Below are positions 44,582 to 53,227 of a stretch of DNA of 64,000 nt, in pieces. A program made the position numbers and the translations under genes. This DNA comes from Janthinobacterium sp. 344. GTDB lineage: Bacteria; Pseudomonadota; Gammaproteobacteria; Burkholderiales; Burkholderiaceae_D. The number at the start of each line of letters is the position of its first letter. Position 1 is the stretch's first letter. The notes under the pieces were generated by a model. The model was given only the letters and a program-made list of their open reading frames with translations. It was not told the origin of the DNA and did not search any database. The stretch is taken from positions 1,045,084 to 1,109,083 of the forward strand of contig NZ_FOKL01000001.1 of assembly GCF_900112025.1 (NCBI RefSeq), written 5' to 3'.

Positions 44582-44613
44582 AAAAAAAAACGCACCGGCG
44601 AGGTGCGTTTTTT
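44582..44613 (-). terminator. Terminator after the peroxiredoxin gene
   Basis: The stem CGCACC / GGTGCG with a five-base loop is flanked by nine A on the left and six T on the right, so it works in either direction. On the minus strand it ends the peroxiredoxin transcript, separating it from cysT. Confidence 0.8.
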
Positions 44614-44645
44614 AGGTGCCACTTGAAAAACCCCAACGAAATACC

Positions 44646-44672
44646 GGGGTCGGACCCTAAGGGTCCGACCCC
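44646..44672. repeat. GGGTCGGACCC palindrome family, copy 2
   Basis: GGGGTCGGACCCT and AGGGTCCGACCCC flank a single A. The preceding CAACGAAATACC corresponds to that of copy 1. It lies 40 bp after the peroxiredoxin stop, just before its terminator. A further CTGGGGT / TGACCCC pair at about 44682-44700 may belong to the element. Confidence 0.85.
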
Positions 44673-44712
44673 AGACCTTGCTTCTGGGGTATATCAGCGA
44701 CTGACCCCGCTC

Positions 44713-45351
44713 TTACTTGTTCGGCTGCGGTGTCAAACGAAGATACGGCTTCGCTGCCGTAAAGCCCTTCGGATATTTCTGCTTGATCACGTCCGGGTCT
44801 TGCACGGTCAAGGGAATGATGACGTCGTCGCCGTCTTTCCAGTTGCCGGGCGTGGCGACCGTGTAGCCATCCGTCAGTTGCAAGGCGTCAATGACGCGCA
44901 GGATTTCATTGAAGTTGCGGCCCGTGCTCAGCGGATACGTGAGGATCAGGCGGATTTTCTTGTTCGGGTCGATGATGAAGACGGAGCGCACGGTGGCCGT
45001 GACGGACTGTTCAGGGTGGATCATGTCGTACAGTACCGACACCTTCTTGTCGACGTCGGCGATGATGGGGAAGCCCACCACCGTGTTTTGCGTCTCTTCG
45101 ATATCCTTGATCCAGCTCTTGTGCGACTCGGCCGCATCGACGGACAGGGCGATGGCTTTCACGTTGCGCTTGTCGAATTCGGGCTTGAGCTTGGCCGTCA
45201 GGCCCAGTTCCGTCGTGCACACGGGCGTAAAGTCGGCCGGGTGGGAAAACAGCACGACCCAGGAATCACCAGCCCACTCGTGGAACTTGAGCGTGCCGAT
45301 GGAGCTGTCTTGTTCAAAATCGGGGGCGACATCGCCCAGGCGTAAGGTCAT
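44713..45351 (-). CDS. 1-Cys peroxiredoxin (Prx6-type)
   Basis: This 212-aa protein has the peroxidatic motif DFTPVCTTELG with Cys at about residue 45 and no other Cys, so it is a 1-Cys type. The long C-terminal part (PGNWKDGDDVIIPL ... PKGFTAAKPYLRLTPQP) is typical of the Prx6 group. The ATG at 45351 is preceded by GAGGAGATC and preferred to an upstream in-frame start. It reduces peroxides using an external thiol donor. Position between sbp and cysT suggests co-regulation with sulfur supply. Confidence 0.93.
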   Translation of the reverse strand: MTLRLGDVAPDFEQDSSIGTLKFHEWAGDSWVVLFSHPADFTPVCTTELGLTAKLKPEFDKRNVKAIALSVDAAESHKSWIKDIEETQNTVVGFPIIADVDKKVSVLYDMIHPEQSVTATVRSVFIIDPNKKIRLILTYPLSTGRNFNEILRVIDALQLTDGYTVATPGNWKDGDDVIIPLTVQDPDVIKQKYPKGFTAAKPYLRLTPQPNK

Positions 45352-45398
45352 CGTGATCTCCTCAAATGTGGTGATGGAACATATTGCAGTGTAGTGTA

Positions 45399-45965
45399 TC
45401 AAGCCGCCTGGCGGTGGCGGCGCTCTCCTTGCGCCAGATCAAACAGCGTCTGTAATTGGGCCTGCCCATAAATCCAGTCGCCCAGGTTGGACTCCGCGTT
45501 GATGTGCCCCAGCTCGCCGCCATCGATGTATTTGCAATTCCAGCGCCGCGCCCACTGCGTGGCATGCTCGGCCGTCATCCAGGGATCCGTCTGGCTGGCG
45601 ATGAGGATGCCGGGGCAAGGCAGCCGCTTTTGCGGCAATGCCTTCGCCACGCCAAACTTGTCCGGATCGGCCGGCCCCACCAGCAGCACGCCCGCCACGC
45701 CATGCGGATCGCGGGCCAGGCTGTGCGCCGTCGTCAGGCAGCCGAAACTGTGGGCGACGATCAGAGTGGGCCGCGCATCCTGCCGCCGCACCCGGTCCAG
45801 GCGCGCCGACCAGGTGGCCAGGTCCGGCGTCGACCAATCGTCCTGTTCCACACGCTCGAACTGCGGATACAGGCGCTGCCAGCGGCTCTGCCAATGCTCG
45901 GGGCCGCTGTTATGCAAGCCCGGCACGATCAGTACCCGGTAATCGGAAAAGCTGCGCAGCGCCAT
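45399..45965 (-). CDS. RBBP9/YdeN family serine hydrolase
   Basis: This 188-aa alpha/beta hydrolase has the typical start VLIVPGLHNSGPEHWQSRW, the nucleophile elbow AHSFG, the Asp region ASQTDPW and the His motif GELGHINAE. These three elements match the Ser-Asp-His triad of RBBP9/YdeN proteins (about 185 aa). The substrate is unknown. It lies 63 bp after sbp and 47 bp before the peroxiredoxin gene, all on the minus strand. In the Burkholderiales such a hydrolase near sulfur genes may be a conserved neighbour; I cannot test this here. Confidence 0.88.
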   Translation of the reverse strand: MALRSFSDYRVLIVPGLHNSGPEHWQSRWQRLYPQFERVEQDDWSTPDLATWSARLDRVRRQDARPTLIVAHSFGCLTTAHSLARDPHGVAGVLLVGPADPDKFGVAKALPQKRLPCPGILIASQTDPWMTAEHATQWARRWNCKYIDGGELGHINAESNLGDWIYGQAQLQTLFDLAQGERRHRQAA

Positions 45966-46028
45966 GATGGGTCCTTGAGCGATGGATTACGGCAAGCGCT
46001 GCCGCTTGCCGGTCGAGCTGACCAACAC

Positions 46029-47033
46029 TTACTTTGGCTGGTAAATCTGGTCGAAGATGCCACCGTCGGCAAAGTGCGCCTTCTGTGCGGCCGTCCAGCC
46101 GCCGGCCACTTGCTCGATGGTGAACAGGTTGACCTTGGCGAACTGCGACGCGTATTTCTTCGCCGCCTTGTCCGTTGCCGGACGGTAGTAGTTCTTGGCG
46201 ATGATGTCTTGCGCTTCATCCGTGTACAGGTAGTTCAGGTAAGCCTCGGCCACCTTGCGCGTGCCATGCTTGTCGGCAAACTTGTCGACGACGGCGACGG
46301 GCGGCTCGGCCAGGATGCTGACGGACGGCGTGATGATGTCGAACTTGGTCGGACCCAGTTCCTTGACGGCCAGGTAGGCTTCATTTTCCCAGGCGATCAG
46401 CACGTCGCCGATGCCGCGCTCGACGAAGGTGGTGGTGGCGCCGCGCGCGCCGGAATCGAGCACGGGCACGTTCTTATACAGTTTGCCGAGGAAATCCTTG
46501 GCCTTCGCTTCGCTGCCGCCCGGCTGGCGCAGCGCGTAGCCCCAGGCCGCCAGATGGTTCCAGCGGGCGCCGCCCGAGGTTTTCGGGTTCGGCGTAATGA
46601 CGGACACGCCCGGCTTGATCAGGTCGTTCCAGTCCTTGATGCCCTTCGGGTTGCCCTTGCGCACCAGGAACACGATGGTCGAAGTGTAGGGCGAGCTGTT
46701 GTGCGTCAGGCGCTTTTGCCAGTCGCCGGCCAGCAGCTTGTGCTCGGCCAGGGCGTCGATGTCATAGGCCAGGGCCAGCGTGACCACGTCCGCTTCCAGG
46801 CCGTCGATGACGGCACGCGCCTGCTTGCCGGAACCGCCGTGCGATTGCTTGATCTTGACGTTGTCGCCCGTCTTGCCTTTCCATTCCTTGGCAAACGCCG
46901 TATTCACATCCTGGTACAGCTCGCGCGTCGGGTCATACGACACGTTGAGCAGGGTGATATCGGCAGCTTGCGCCGTTTGCAGGACGGCAAACGCGCTGAT
47001 GGCGGCGGCAATGATGATTTTTTTCGACAGCAT
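46029..47033 (-). CDS. sbp: Periplasmic sulfate-binding protein
   Basis: This 334-aa protein has a signal peptide ([20 protein letters not shown]) and the sulfate-binding family features [70 protein letters not shown]. It captures sulfate (or thiosulfate) and delivers it to CysTWA, encoded downstream on the same strand behind two unrelated genes. Length matches E. coli Sbp (329 aa). Confidence 0.96.
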   Translation of the reverse strand: MLSKKIIIAAAISAFAVLQTAQAADITLLNVSYDPTRELYQDVNTAFAKEWKGKTGDNVKIKQSHGGSGKQARAVIDGLEADVVTLALAYDIDALAEHKLLAGDWQKRLTHNSSPYTSTIVFLVRKGNPKGIKDWNDLIKPGVSVITPNPKTSGGARWNHLAAWGYALRQPGGSEAKAKDFLGKLYKNVPVLDSGARGATTTFVERGIGDVLIAWENEAYLAVKELGPTKFDIITPSVSILAEPPVAVVDKFADKHGTRKVAEAYLNYLYTDEAQDIIAKNYYRPATDKAAKKYASQFAKVNLFTIEQVAGGWTAAQKAHFADGGIFDQIYQPK

Positions 47034-47151
47034 CTAAGATCCCCGGTGGTTGAACTTTCAGAGCCACCAGATTACGGCGCCACGGCCGTAAAGAGAACGA
47101 AGCGTTTCACCGTTTGATATACATTTTTCGCATATGGAGGACGCAAGACGA

Positions 47152-47535
47152 TCAATAAAAGCGGTTGAACAGCACCACGGACCAGGTGGCGAAGGCCAGG
47201 ATGCACGTCAGCAGCACGGCGGCGCTGCCGAAGTCCTTGGCATTCTTCGATAGCGGATGGCGCTCCAGCGAGATGCGGTCGACGACGGCTTCCAGCGCGG
47301 AATTGATCAATTCGACGATCAGCACGAGCAGCAGCACGCCGATCAGCACCAGTTTTTCAAACGCGGAAATACGCAGCAGCAAGGCGACCAGCGTGCCGAC
47401 GACGAACAGGCCCAGTTCCTGGCGGAACGCATGTTCATGGCGCCAGGCCGCCTTCAAGCCGTCGAGCGAGTAGAAAAACGCGGCGACAATGCGCTTCAGG
47501 CCGCTCTTGCTCTTGAATTCATTTACAGGTTGCAT
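47152..47535 (-). CDS. dgkA: Diacylglycerol kinase
   Basis: This 127-aa integral membrane enzyme phosphorylates diacylglycerol, recycling the lipid released during membrane-derived oligosaccharide synthesis. It has three membrane segments and the signature ELINSALEAVVDRIS with the catalytic Glu, plus the N-terminal AFFYSLDGLKAAWRHEHAFRQEL. It lies 118 bp upstream of the sbp start on the same strand, probably as its own unit. Confidence 0.95.
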   Translation of the reverse strand: MQPVNEFKSKSGLKRIVAAFFYSLDGLKAAWRHEHAFRQELGLFVVGTLVALLLRISAFEKLVLIGVLLLVLIVELINSALEAVVDRISLERHPLSKNAKDFGSAAVLLTCILAFATWSVVLFNRFY

Positions 47536-47688
47536 GGTTTTCCAGGATATCGCACGGGTGCAGTAGTGGCATTATGACGGCAGGCATAGAATTGTGACAA
47601 TTTATAAGCTGAATATCTCGGAACATTTCACTATTTTTTCACATCATGGTATAAAGAAGGATGAATACTGCATTGCACCAAATCCATC

Positions 47689-48468
47689 ATGAAAATTGAA
47701 CCGGTCGCAGCCCCGAAGACAACGATCCAGGTGATCGAACGCATGGTCGCCCTGCTCGATGCTCTAGCGAAATATTCTGACCCCGTCAGCCTGAAGGAAT
47801 TGTCCAAGGTCTCCGGCCTGCACCCGTCGACGGCGCACCGCATCCTCAACGACATGGTGCTGACGCGCTTTGTGGACCGCATCGAACCGGGCACCTACCG
47901 GCTGGGCATGCGCCTGCTGGAACTGGGCAATGTGGTGAAAAGCCGCCTCAGCGTGCGCGAAGCTGCGCTGGACTTCATGCGCCAGCTGCACAAGAAAACC
48001 CAGCAAACCATCAACCTGTCCGTGCGCCAGGGCGACGAGATCGTGTATATCGACCGCGCCTTTTCCGAGCGTTCGGGCATGCAGGTGGTGCGCGCCATCG
48101 GCGGGCGCGGTCCGCTGCACCTGACGTCGACAGGTAAATTATTCCTCTCCGTCGACGAGCCAAAAGCCATCCGCGCCTACGCGACACGCACGGGCTTGGC
48201 CGGACACAACAAGAATTCCATCACGGATCTGCTAAAGCTCGAGCGCGAACTGAGCCTGGTGCGCGAACGCGGCTATGCGCGCGACAACGAAGAGCTGGAA
48301 CTGGGCGTGCGCTGCATGGCCGCCGGCATCCGCGACGATTCGGGCAAGCTGATCGCGGGACTGTCGATCTCGGCCCCGGCCGACCGCCTGCAGGATGAGT
48401 GGCTGGTCGACCTGGTGGAGACGGCGAACCAGATTTCCGTCACGCTGGGTTTTATTCCACAGGACTAA
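47689..48468 (+). CDS. IclR family transcriptional regulator
   Basis: This 259-aa regulator has an N-terminal winged helix (IERMVALLDALAKYSDPVSLKELSKVSGLHPSTAHRILNDMVLTRFVDR) and the IclR effector domain (TQQTINLSVRQGDEIVYIDR, GRGPLHLTSTGKLFLS, YARDNEELELGVRCMAAGIRD, GLSISAPADRLQ). It is monocistronic, and its targets are not evident from neighbours. A GGGTCGGACCC-type palindrome begins two bases after its stop. Confidence 0.93.
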   Translation: MKIEPVAAPKTTIQVIERMVALLDALAKYSDPVSLKELSKVSGLHPSTAHRILNDMVLTRFVDRIEPGTYRLGMRLLELGNVVKSRLSVREAALDFMRQLHKKTQQTINLSVRQGDEIVYIDRAFSERSGMQVVRAIGGRGPLHLTSTGKLFLSVDEPKAIRAYATRTGLAGHNKNSITDLLKLERELSLVRERGYARDNEELELGVRCMAAGIRDDSGKLIAGLSISAPADRLQDEWLVDLVETANQISVTLGFIPQD

Positions 48469-48470
48469 AG

Positions 48471-48501
48471 CTGGGGTCAGACCCGGCGGGTCGGACCCCA
48501 G
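48471..48501. repeat. GGGTCGGACCC palindrome family, copy 3 (diverged)
   Basis: CTGGGGTCAGACCC and GGGTCGGACCCCAG flank a short CGGC-type centre, nearly symmetrical. It lies directly after the IclR stop, between convergent iclR and pbpG. The arms differ from copies 1 and 2 in a few bases. Confidence 0.75.
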
Positions 48502-48536
48502 TCGACGCCGCCATGGACATGCGCATTAAAACTTGA

Positions 48537-49610
48537 TCAACCGCCGGGCAGGCTCATGTTGGCGGGTTTGAGTGCCTCCAGCCACTTGCGCATGCGCCCC
48601 GCATCGGCCGTGCGCGACTGTTTTCCCTTGGAATCGAGGAAGACCATGATCACGGCACGCCCTTCGATGACGGCCTGCATCATCAAGCAGCGTCCCGCCT
48701 CATTGATGAAGCCCGTCTTTTGCAAGCCGATTTCCCAGCCGGGATTGGCCACCAGGTGATTCGTATTGCCGAACTGCATGGGCTGGCCGCTGGCTTCGAC
48801 GATGGCTTTCGGGTCCGTCGAGTACTGGCGCAGCAGCGGCTGCTGGAAGGCGGCCATGGCCAGCTTGCCCAGGTCGCGCGCGCTGGCCACGTTCATTTTC
48901 GACAGGCCGCTGGAATCGACGTAATGCGTATCCATCATGCCCAGCTGGCGCGCCTTGCTGTTCATGGCGTCGACAAAGGCCGGCAAGCCGCCCGGATAAT
49001 TGCGTCCCAGGGCCGAGGCGGCGCGGTTTTCCGAACTCATCAGGGCGATGTGCAGCATGTTGCCGCGCGTCAGCTGCGAGCCCACCTTCAGGCGTGAACT
49101 GCTGAACTTGGCGCGGTCGACGTCGTCGTCCGTGATCGTCAGCACTTCGTCCATATCCTGGCGCGCTTCGACCACCACCAGGCCCGTCATCATCTTGGTG
49201 ATGGAGGCGATGGGCAGGGCCACATTGGAATTCTTTTCAAACAGCACTTCGGCGTTGGCCTGGTCCAGCACCAGCGCCACGCTCGACTTGAGGTCGAGCG
49301 GATCGCGCGTCAGGTTCAGGCCCGCCAGGTCGCCCATGGTGGGCATCGGCGCGGCCATGGGCACGGCCACGCTGCTGACTTTCTGGTAGATGACCTTGCG
49401 CTTGCCGCGCACCATGACGACGCGGCGCACGGTCTTTTCACGTGGCGCGGCCGTCGCGCCCTTGCGCAGCACGACTTTGACTTTCTTGGTAGTGTGTTTC
49501 TTGGCGGCTGAGGATTTGCCGTTCGCTTCCTTGGCGTGCACGGCCGCAGCCGGCGCCAGCACAAACAGCAGGGAAGCCAGGACACCCAGCGCAAGTTTAA
49601 ACTTAGCCAT
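48537..49610 (-). CDS. pbpG: D-alanyl-D-alanine endopeptidase (PBP7-like)
   Basis: This 357-aa protein has a signal peptide (LALGVLASLLFVLAPAAAVHA), a Lys/Thr-rich basic region (residues 30-70) and a class S11 peptidase domain with the three active-site motifs PIASITKMM (SxxK), SSENRAAS (SxN) and LQKTGF (KTG). The gap MVFLDSKGKQSRTADAGRM is typical of PbpG. It cleaves peptidoglycan cross-links in the periplasm. The basic N-terminal extension is longer than in E. coli PBP7 and may bind cell wall or DNA-like polyanions. Confidence 0.92.
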   Translation of the reverse strand: MAKFKLALGVLASLLFVLAPAAAVHAKEANGKSSAAKKHTTKKVKVVLRKGATAAPREKTVRRVVMVRGKRKVIYQKVSSVAVPMAAPMPTMGDLAGLNLTRDPLDLKSSVALVLDQANAEVLFEKNSNVALPIASITKMMTGLVVVEARQDMDEVLTITDDDVDRAKFSSSRLKVGSQLTRGNMLHIALMSSENRAASALGRNYPGGLPAFVDAMNSKARQLGMMDTHYVDSSGLSKMNVASARDLGKLAMAAFQQPLLRQYSTDPKAIVEASGQPMQFGNTNHLVANPGWEIGLQKTGFINEAGRCLMMQAVIEGRAVIMVFLDSKGKQSRTADAGRMRKWLEALKPANMSLPGG

Positions 49611-49787
49611 TCGATAATTCCCCGTGAAGCTGTTGCCTTATTGCAGTGTAGCGAAATGCAGAGTAATCGCAAGCCTATTTAACAGTTAGGACAGTATTTA
49701 TTGCAGCAATGGAATACAAATCGTTGGTGATGAGCAAACGAACTCATCCTTGATCCACTGTTTACTTGTGCATATCGCTATAAATTA

Positions 49788-50507
49788 CTAAGTGGCAATG
49801 AATTTAACAAAGCCGGCCAGCGGCTCGCGTTCCGTGCTCAAGCGGTTCTCGACCTTCGCCGGGTCCGCATAACCGAGCGCCATGCCACACACTACCATTT
49901 CGCTGGCAGGCACGCCCAGTTCGTCACGGATGATGTCGTGGTAATGGATGAAGGCAGCCTGCGGGCAGGTGTCGAGTCCGCGCGCGCGGGCGGCCAGCAT
50001 GATGTTTTGCAGGAACATACCGTAGTCGAGCCAGGAACCCTGCTCCAGCACCCGTTCAATAGTAAAGATCAGGCCGACGGGCGCATCGAAAAACTGGAAA
50101 TTGCGCCCGTGCTGGGCCGCCATGCCGGCCGTGTCGCCCCGTTCCAGGCCCAGCAGCTGATACAGGTCCAGGCCGATCTTGCGGCGGCGCTCGATGAACG
50201 GCGCCGTCCACTGGCGCGGGTAATAGGTATACGACGCCGTGCGGGCGGGCGCATCGGGCGCCTTCGGCGTTTCATAGGCATCCAGGATGCGGCGCGACAG
50301 GCGCTGGCGCGCGGCGCCCGACAGCACATACACTTTCCACGGCTGCATGTTGGCGCCCGAAGGCGCGCGCGCCGCCACTTCCAGGATGCGCGCGATGTCT
50401 TCCTGCGCCACCGGCGTGGGCAAGAAGGCGCGGATCGAGCGGCGCGACACGATGGCCGCGTCGACGGCTTGCTGCGCCGACGATGTTTCAGATGCTTGCT
50501 TGTTCAC
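49788..50507 (-). CDS. Nitroreductase family oxidoreductase
   Basis: This 239-aa FMN-dependent protein has the family motifs VSRRSIRAFLPTPV, AARAPSGANMQPWKVYVLSG and GMALGYADPAKVENRLSTEREPL. The GTG at 50507 is chosen because AGGAGAG lies seven bases upstream; another GTG at 50525 overlaps that site. It reduces nitroaromatics, quinones or related substrates with NAD(P)H; its natural substrate is unknown. It follows the EamA gene by 24 bp and is probably co-transcribed. Confidence 0.88.
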   Translation of the reverse strand: MNKQASETSSAQQAVDAAIVSRRSIRAFLPTPVAQEDIARILEVAARAPSGANMQPWKVYVLSGAARQRLSRRILDAYETPKAPDAPARTASYTYYPRQWTAPFIERRRKIGLDLYQLLGLERGDTAGMAAQHGRNFQFFDAPVGLIFTIERVLEQGSWLDYGMFLQNIMLAARARGLDTCPQAAFIHYHDIIRDELGVPASEMVVCGMALGYADPAKVENRLSTEREPLAGFVKFIAT

Positions 50508-50531
50508 TGCCCTGCTCTCCTGCACGTTGCT

Positions 50532-51449
50532 TTATTTTTTGACCACGAACACCACGCCGACCACGGCCACCAGCATGCCGGCGATGCCCAGCATATTAAA
50601 CGCTTCGCCAAACATCAGCCAGGCCATCACGGCCGTCGTGGGCGGCGTCAGGTACAGCAAGCCCGTCACTTTCGTGGCATCACTACGGCGGATCAGGGCA
50701 AACAGCAGAAAGATGGCGCCGATGGACAGCACGAGTACCGACCACAGCAAGGCGCCGATGAAGTTGGCCGTCCATTGCACATTGCTGAAATGCATGTCCA
50801 GACCTTCGTAATACAGGGCGAACGGCAAGACCACGATGATGGAAGCGGCAAACTGCACCACCGTGCCGGTGCGCAAGTCAAACTGCGGGCAGTGGCGTTT
50901 TTGATACATGGTGCCGGCCGTCATCGACAGCAGGGCAAACACGCACAGCAGCACGCTTTCCACCGTCAGGCCCACCAGGTTGATCTTCGCGTACACCACC
51001 AGGGCCACGCCCAGCAAACCAAAGAGCAGGCCCAGCCACTGACGCGGCCGCACGGATTCGCCGATCAGCGGCGCGGCGCAGGCCGTCAGCACGGGCTGCA
51101 TGCCGACGATGAGGGCACTCAAGCCCGCCGGCATGCCCAGCTTGATGGCGCACCAGACGCCGGCCAGGTAGCCGGCCTGCATCAGGATGCCGGCCACGGC
51201 GATCTGGCGGAACTGCCCCACGGGCCACGGCGCGCGCAACAACAGCACCAGCGGCAGCAGGATCACCAGCACGCCCAGGAAGCGCAGCAACAGGAAGGTC
51301 AGCGGCGGCGCATACGGCAGGCCGAACTTGGCCACGATAAAACCTGTGCTCCATAACAACACGAAAAAAGCGGGCAAGGCCATCGGTGTCAAGGTAGCAA
51401 GAAAAGTGGCTTTGCCGCTGGCGCCAGCCGCGGCGGGAAGATTGGACAT
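50532..51449 (-). CDS. EamA/DMT family transporter
   Basis: This 305-aa protein has ten hydrophobic segments in two EamA halves (LLWSTGFIVAKFGLPYAPPLTFLLLRF near the start, ATKVTGLLYLTPPTTAVMAWLMFGE in the second half). Such drug/metabolite transporters export amino acids or other metabolites. The ATG at 51449 gives a normal N-terminus; the frame opens 19 codons earlier. It is followed by the nitroreductase gene and is divergent from the phasin gene. Confidence 0.88.
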   Translation of the reverse strand: MSNLPAAAGASGKATFLATLTPMALPAFFVLLWSTGFIVAKFGLPYAPPLTFLLLRFLGVLVILLPLVLLLRAPWPVGQFRQIAVAGILMQAGYLAGVWCAIKLGMPAGLSALIVGMQPVLTACAAPLIGESVRPRQWLGLLFGLLGVALVVYAKINLVGLTVESVLLCVFALLSMTAGTMYQKRHCPQFDLRTGTVVQFAASIIVVLPFALYYEGLDMHFSNVQWTANFIGALLWSVLVLSIGAIFLLFALIRRSDATKVTGLLYLTPPTTAVMAWLMFGEAFNMLGIAGMLVAVVGVVFVVKK

Positions 51450-51634
51450 GGTATCAACTCGGGAATCGGGATCGGCACCGGGGCGCTGCGCCAGTGCGGG
51501 AGGCAAAGTCTAGCATGCTGCGCCGCACCCGTCCCGAAAGGCGGGAAAATGAAAGTTTAGAGTTAAACCATTAGCAGGCAGAAATCAAATATTTCTCTTT
51601 AGAAACAACGGCTTTTGATGCAAATCTATTCAAT

Positions 51635-51649
51635 TGTTGCATCGCACAA
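51635..51649 (+). promoter_or_regulatory. Candidate PhaR/PhbF operator 1
   Basis: TGTTGCATCGCACAA fits the TGC-N3-GCA pattern known for PHB regulators of the PhaR/PhbF family in Herbaspirillum, a member of the same family of bacteria. It lies just upstream of the -35 box. Confidence 0.6.
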
Positions 51650-51656
51650 GATTCGC

Positions 51657-51684
51657 TTGACTTCGTTTTTTTTCACCGTAGAAT
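51657..51684 (+). promoter_or_regulatory. phaP: Phasin promoter
   Basis: TTGACT (-35) and TAGAAT (-10) are 16 bp apart, about 120 bp before the phasin ATG. This is one of the best promoter matches in the window. It is flanked by two TGTTGC-N3-GCACAA sites. Confidence 0.75.
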
Positions 51685-51690
51685 AGGGTT

Positions 51691-51705
51691 TGTTGCGTTG
51701 CACAA
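51691..51705 (+). promoter_or_regulatory. Candidate PhaR/PhbF operator 2
   Basis: TGTTGCGTTGCACAA repeats operator 1 with a different 3-base spacer. It lies seven bases after the -10 box, over the expected transcription start, a repressor position. Centres of the two operators are 56 bp apart. Confidence 0.6.
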
Positions 51706-51800
51706 TTCTTGTTCAGCTTGAAAAAATTAGATTCACCTGCTTCCCCAACCGGTACACGCAGCATCAAATTAACCAGATTTCGATATTTTTGGAGATTTAT

Positions 51801-52367
51801 ATGTTTTCAATTCCTGAGCAGTTTTCGTCCGCTACCAAAGCCAACCTGGAAGCCCAATTCGCCCTGTTCTCGTCGCTGACGGGCAAGGCTTTCGAAGGCA
51901 TCGAAAAGATCGTCGAACTGAACCTGACCGCTGCCAAGGCAACGCTGGAAGAATCGACCGCCGCCGCCAAGCAATTGCTGTCGGCAAAAGACCCACAAGA
52001 ATTTTTCTCGCTGACCGCTGCTCAAGCCCAGCCTAGCGCCGAAAAGGCCATCGCCTACGGCCGTCATCTGGCTGCCATCGCGTCCGGCACCCAAGCTGAA
52101 TTCAGCAAGGCGGCTGAGTCGCAAATCGCCGAAACGAACCGCAAGGTCATTTCGCTGGTGGAAGAAGTCACCAAGAACGCGCCAGCCGGTTCGGAAAACG
52201 CCGTTGCCATCCTGAAAAGCGCCATCGGCAACGCCAATGCCGGCTACGAGCAATTCTCGAAAACCAGCAAGCAAGCCGTCGAAGCCATCGAAGCGAACCT
52301 GGCATCGGCCGTGAACCAGTTCACGCAAGCGGCTGAAAAAGTCGTGCCGCGCGCTGCCGCCAAGTAA
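51801..52367 (+). CDS. phaP: Phasin (PHB granule-associated protein)
   Basis: This 188-aa protein of the phasin family is nearly all amphipathic helix and Ala-rich, with the family start [41 protein letters not shown]. It coats polyhydroxybutyrate granules. The ATG at 51801 follows GGAG. It is probably strongly expressed: consensus-like promoter, terminator and biased codon use. The two candidate PhaR/PhbF sites suggest repression until granules titrate the regulator. Confidence 0.94.
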   Translation: MFSIPEQFSSATKANLEAQFALFSSLTGKAFEGIEKIVELNLTAAKATLEESTAAAKQLLSAKDPQEFFSLTAAQAQPSAEKAIAYGRHLAAIASGTQAEFSKAAESQIAETNRKVISLVEEVTKNAPAGSENAVAILKSAIGNANAGYEQFSKTSKQAVEAIEANLASAVNQFTQAAEKVVPRAAAK

Positions 52368-52449
52368 TTGCCAGCAAGGAGCGCCACGGCGCTCCCGTCT
52401 CACCAGCTCCTCCAGGCATCCATCCCGCACTTCCCCACGGATGCCATTA

Positions 52450-52476
52450 TGCCCCGGCCCAGCCGGGGCATTTTTT
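52450..52476 (+). terminator. Phasin terminator
   Basis: TGCCCCGGC (52450-52458) pairs perfectly with GCCGGGGCA (52462-52470) around a three-base loop, followed by six T. It lies 83 bp after the phasin stop. Confidence 0.9.
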
Positions 52477-52489
52477 ATGCGCGCTGGCT

Positions 52490-53227
52490 TTATTCGCCCA
52501 GATACGCCGCCTTCACGCGCGGGTCGTCCAGCATGGCGGCCGCGTTGCCGCTCATGGTCATCAGGCCGGAATCCATCACATAGCCGCGGTGCGCCGCCTG
52601 CAGGGCCAAACGGGCATTCTGTTCGACCAGCAAGATGGTGATGCCTTCGGACGAGACCCGGCGGATAACTTCAAAGATCTTTTCGACCATGATGGGTGAC
52701 AGGCCCATCGATGGCTCATCGAGCAGCAGCAGCTTCGGGTGGCACATCAGCGCGCGCGCCATGGCCAGCATCTGCTGCTCGCCGCCCGACAGGGTGCCGG
52801 CCATCTGCGCCGCCCGCTCCTTCAGGCGCGGAAACACCTCGAACCACCTGGCGATATCATCCTCGACACCGGCCTTGTCCGTGCGCGTGTAGGCGCCCAT
52901 CATGAGGTTTTCGCGGATCGACATGCGGGTAAACACGCCCCGCCCTTCCGGCACCATGGCCAGTTTCTTTTCCACCAGATGAAACGATTTCGTGCCCTTC
53001 AGCGACTCGCCCAGGTAGCTGATCGTGCCTTCGACCTTGCATGCGGGCAAGGTGCCCGTGATGGCTTTCAACGTCGTCGTCTTGCCGGCGCCATTCGCGC
53101 CGATGAGGGCGATCAGCTCGCCCTCGTTGACTTCCAGGTCGATGCCTTTCACGGCCTTGATGCCGCCGTAGGCCACGTGCAGGCCCGCCACTTTCAATAC
53201 AGTCTTGCCCAAGCCATTGTTACTCAT
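52490..53227 (-). CDS. livF: Branched-chain amino acid ABC transporter ATPase LivF
   Basis: This 245-aa ATPase has Walker A GANGAGKTT, the signature TLSGGEQQMLAMARALM and Walker B LLLLDEPSMGLSP. It overlaps livG by the ATGA motif, which fixes the start at 53227. It pairs with LivG to drive uptake of branched-chain amino acids or related compounds through LivHM. It is the last gene of the four-gene set. Confidence 0.95.
   Translation of the reverse strand: MSNNGLGKTVLKVAGLHVAYGGIKAVKGIDLEVNEGELIALIGANGAGKTTTLKAITGTLPACKVEGTISYLGESLKGTKSFHLVEKKLAMVPEGRGVFTRMSIRENLMMGAYTRTDKAGVEDDIARWFEVFPRLKERAAQMAGTLSGGEQQMLAMARALMCHPKLLLLDEPSMGLSPIMVEKIFEVIRRVSSEGITILLVEQNARLALQAAHRGYVMDSGLMTMSGNAAAMLDDPRVKAAYLGE

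Larger units (their letters stand above)
51450..51800. other. Phasin control region
   Basis: These 351 bp contain no gene. The last 170 bp are AT-rich and hold the phasin promoter (51657-51684) and two TGTTGC-N3-GCACAA sites (51635 and 51691). The first 100 bp must hold the EamA promoter on the other strand. Confidence 0.7.

Noticed and set aside
47040-47100. Terminator between sbp and dgkA
   Set aside because: TTACGG / CCGTAA forms a short hairpin, but no T-run follows on the minus strand.
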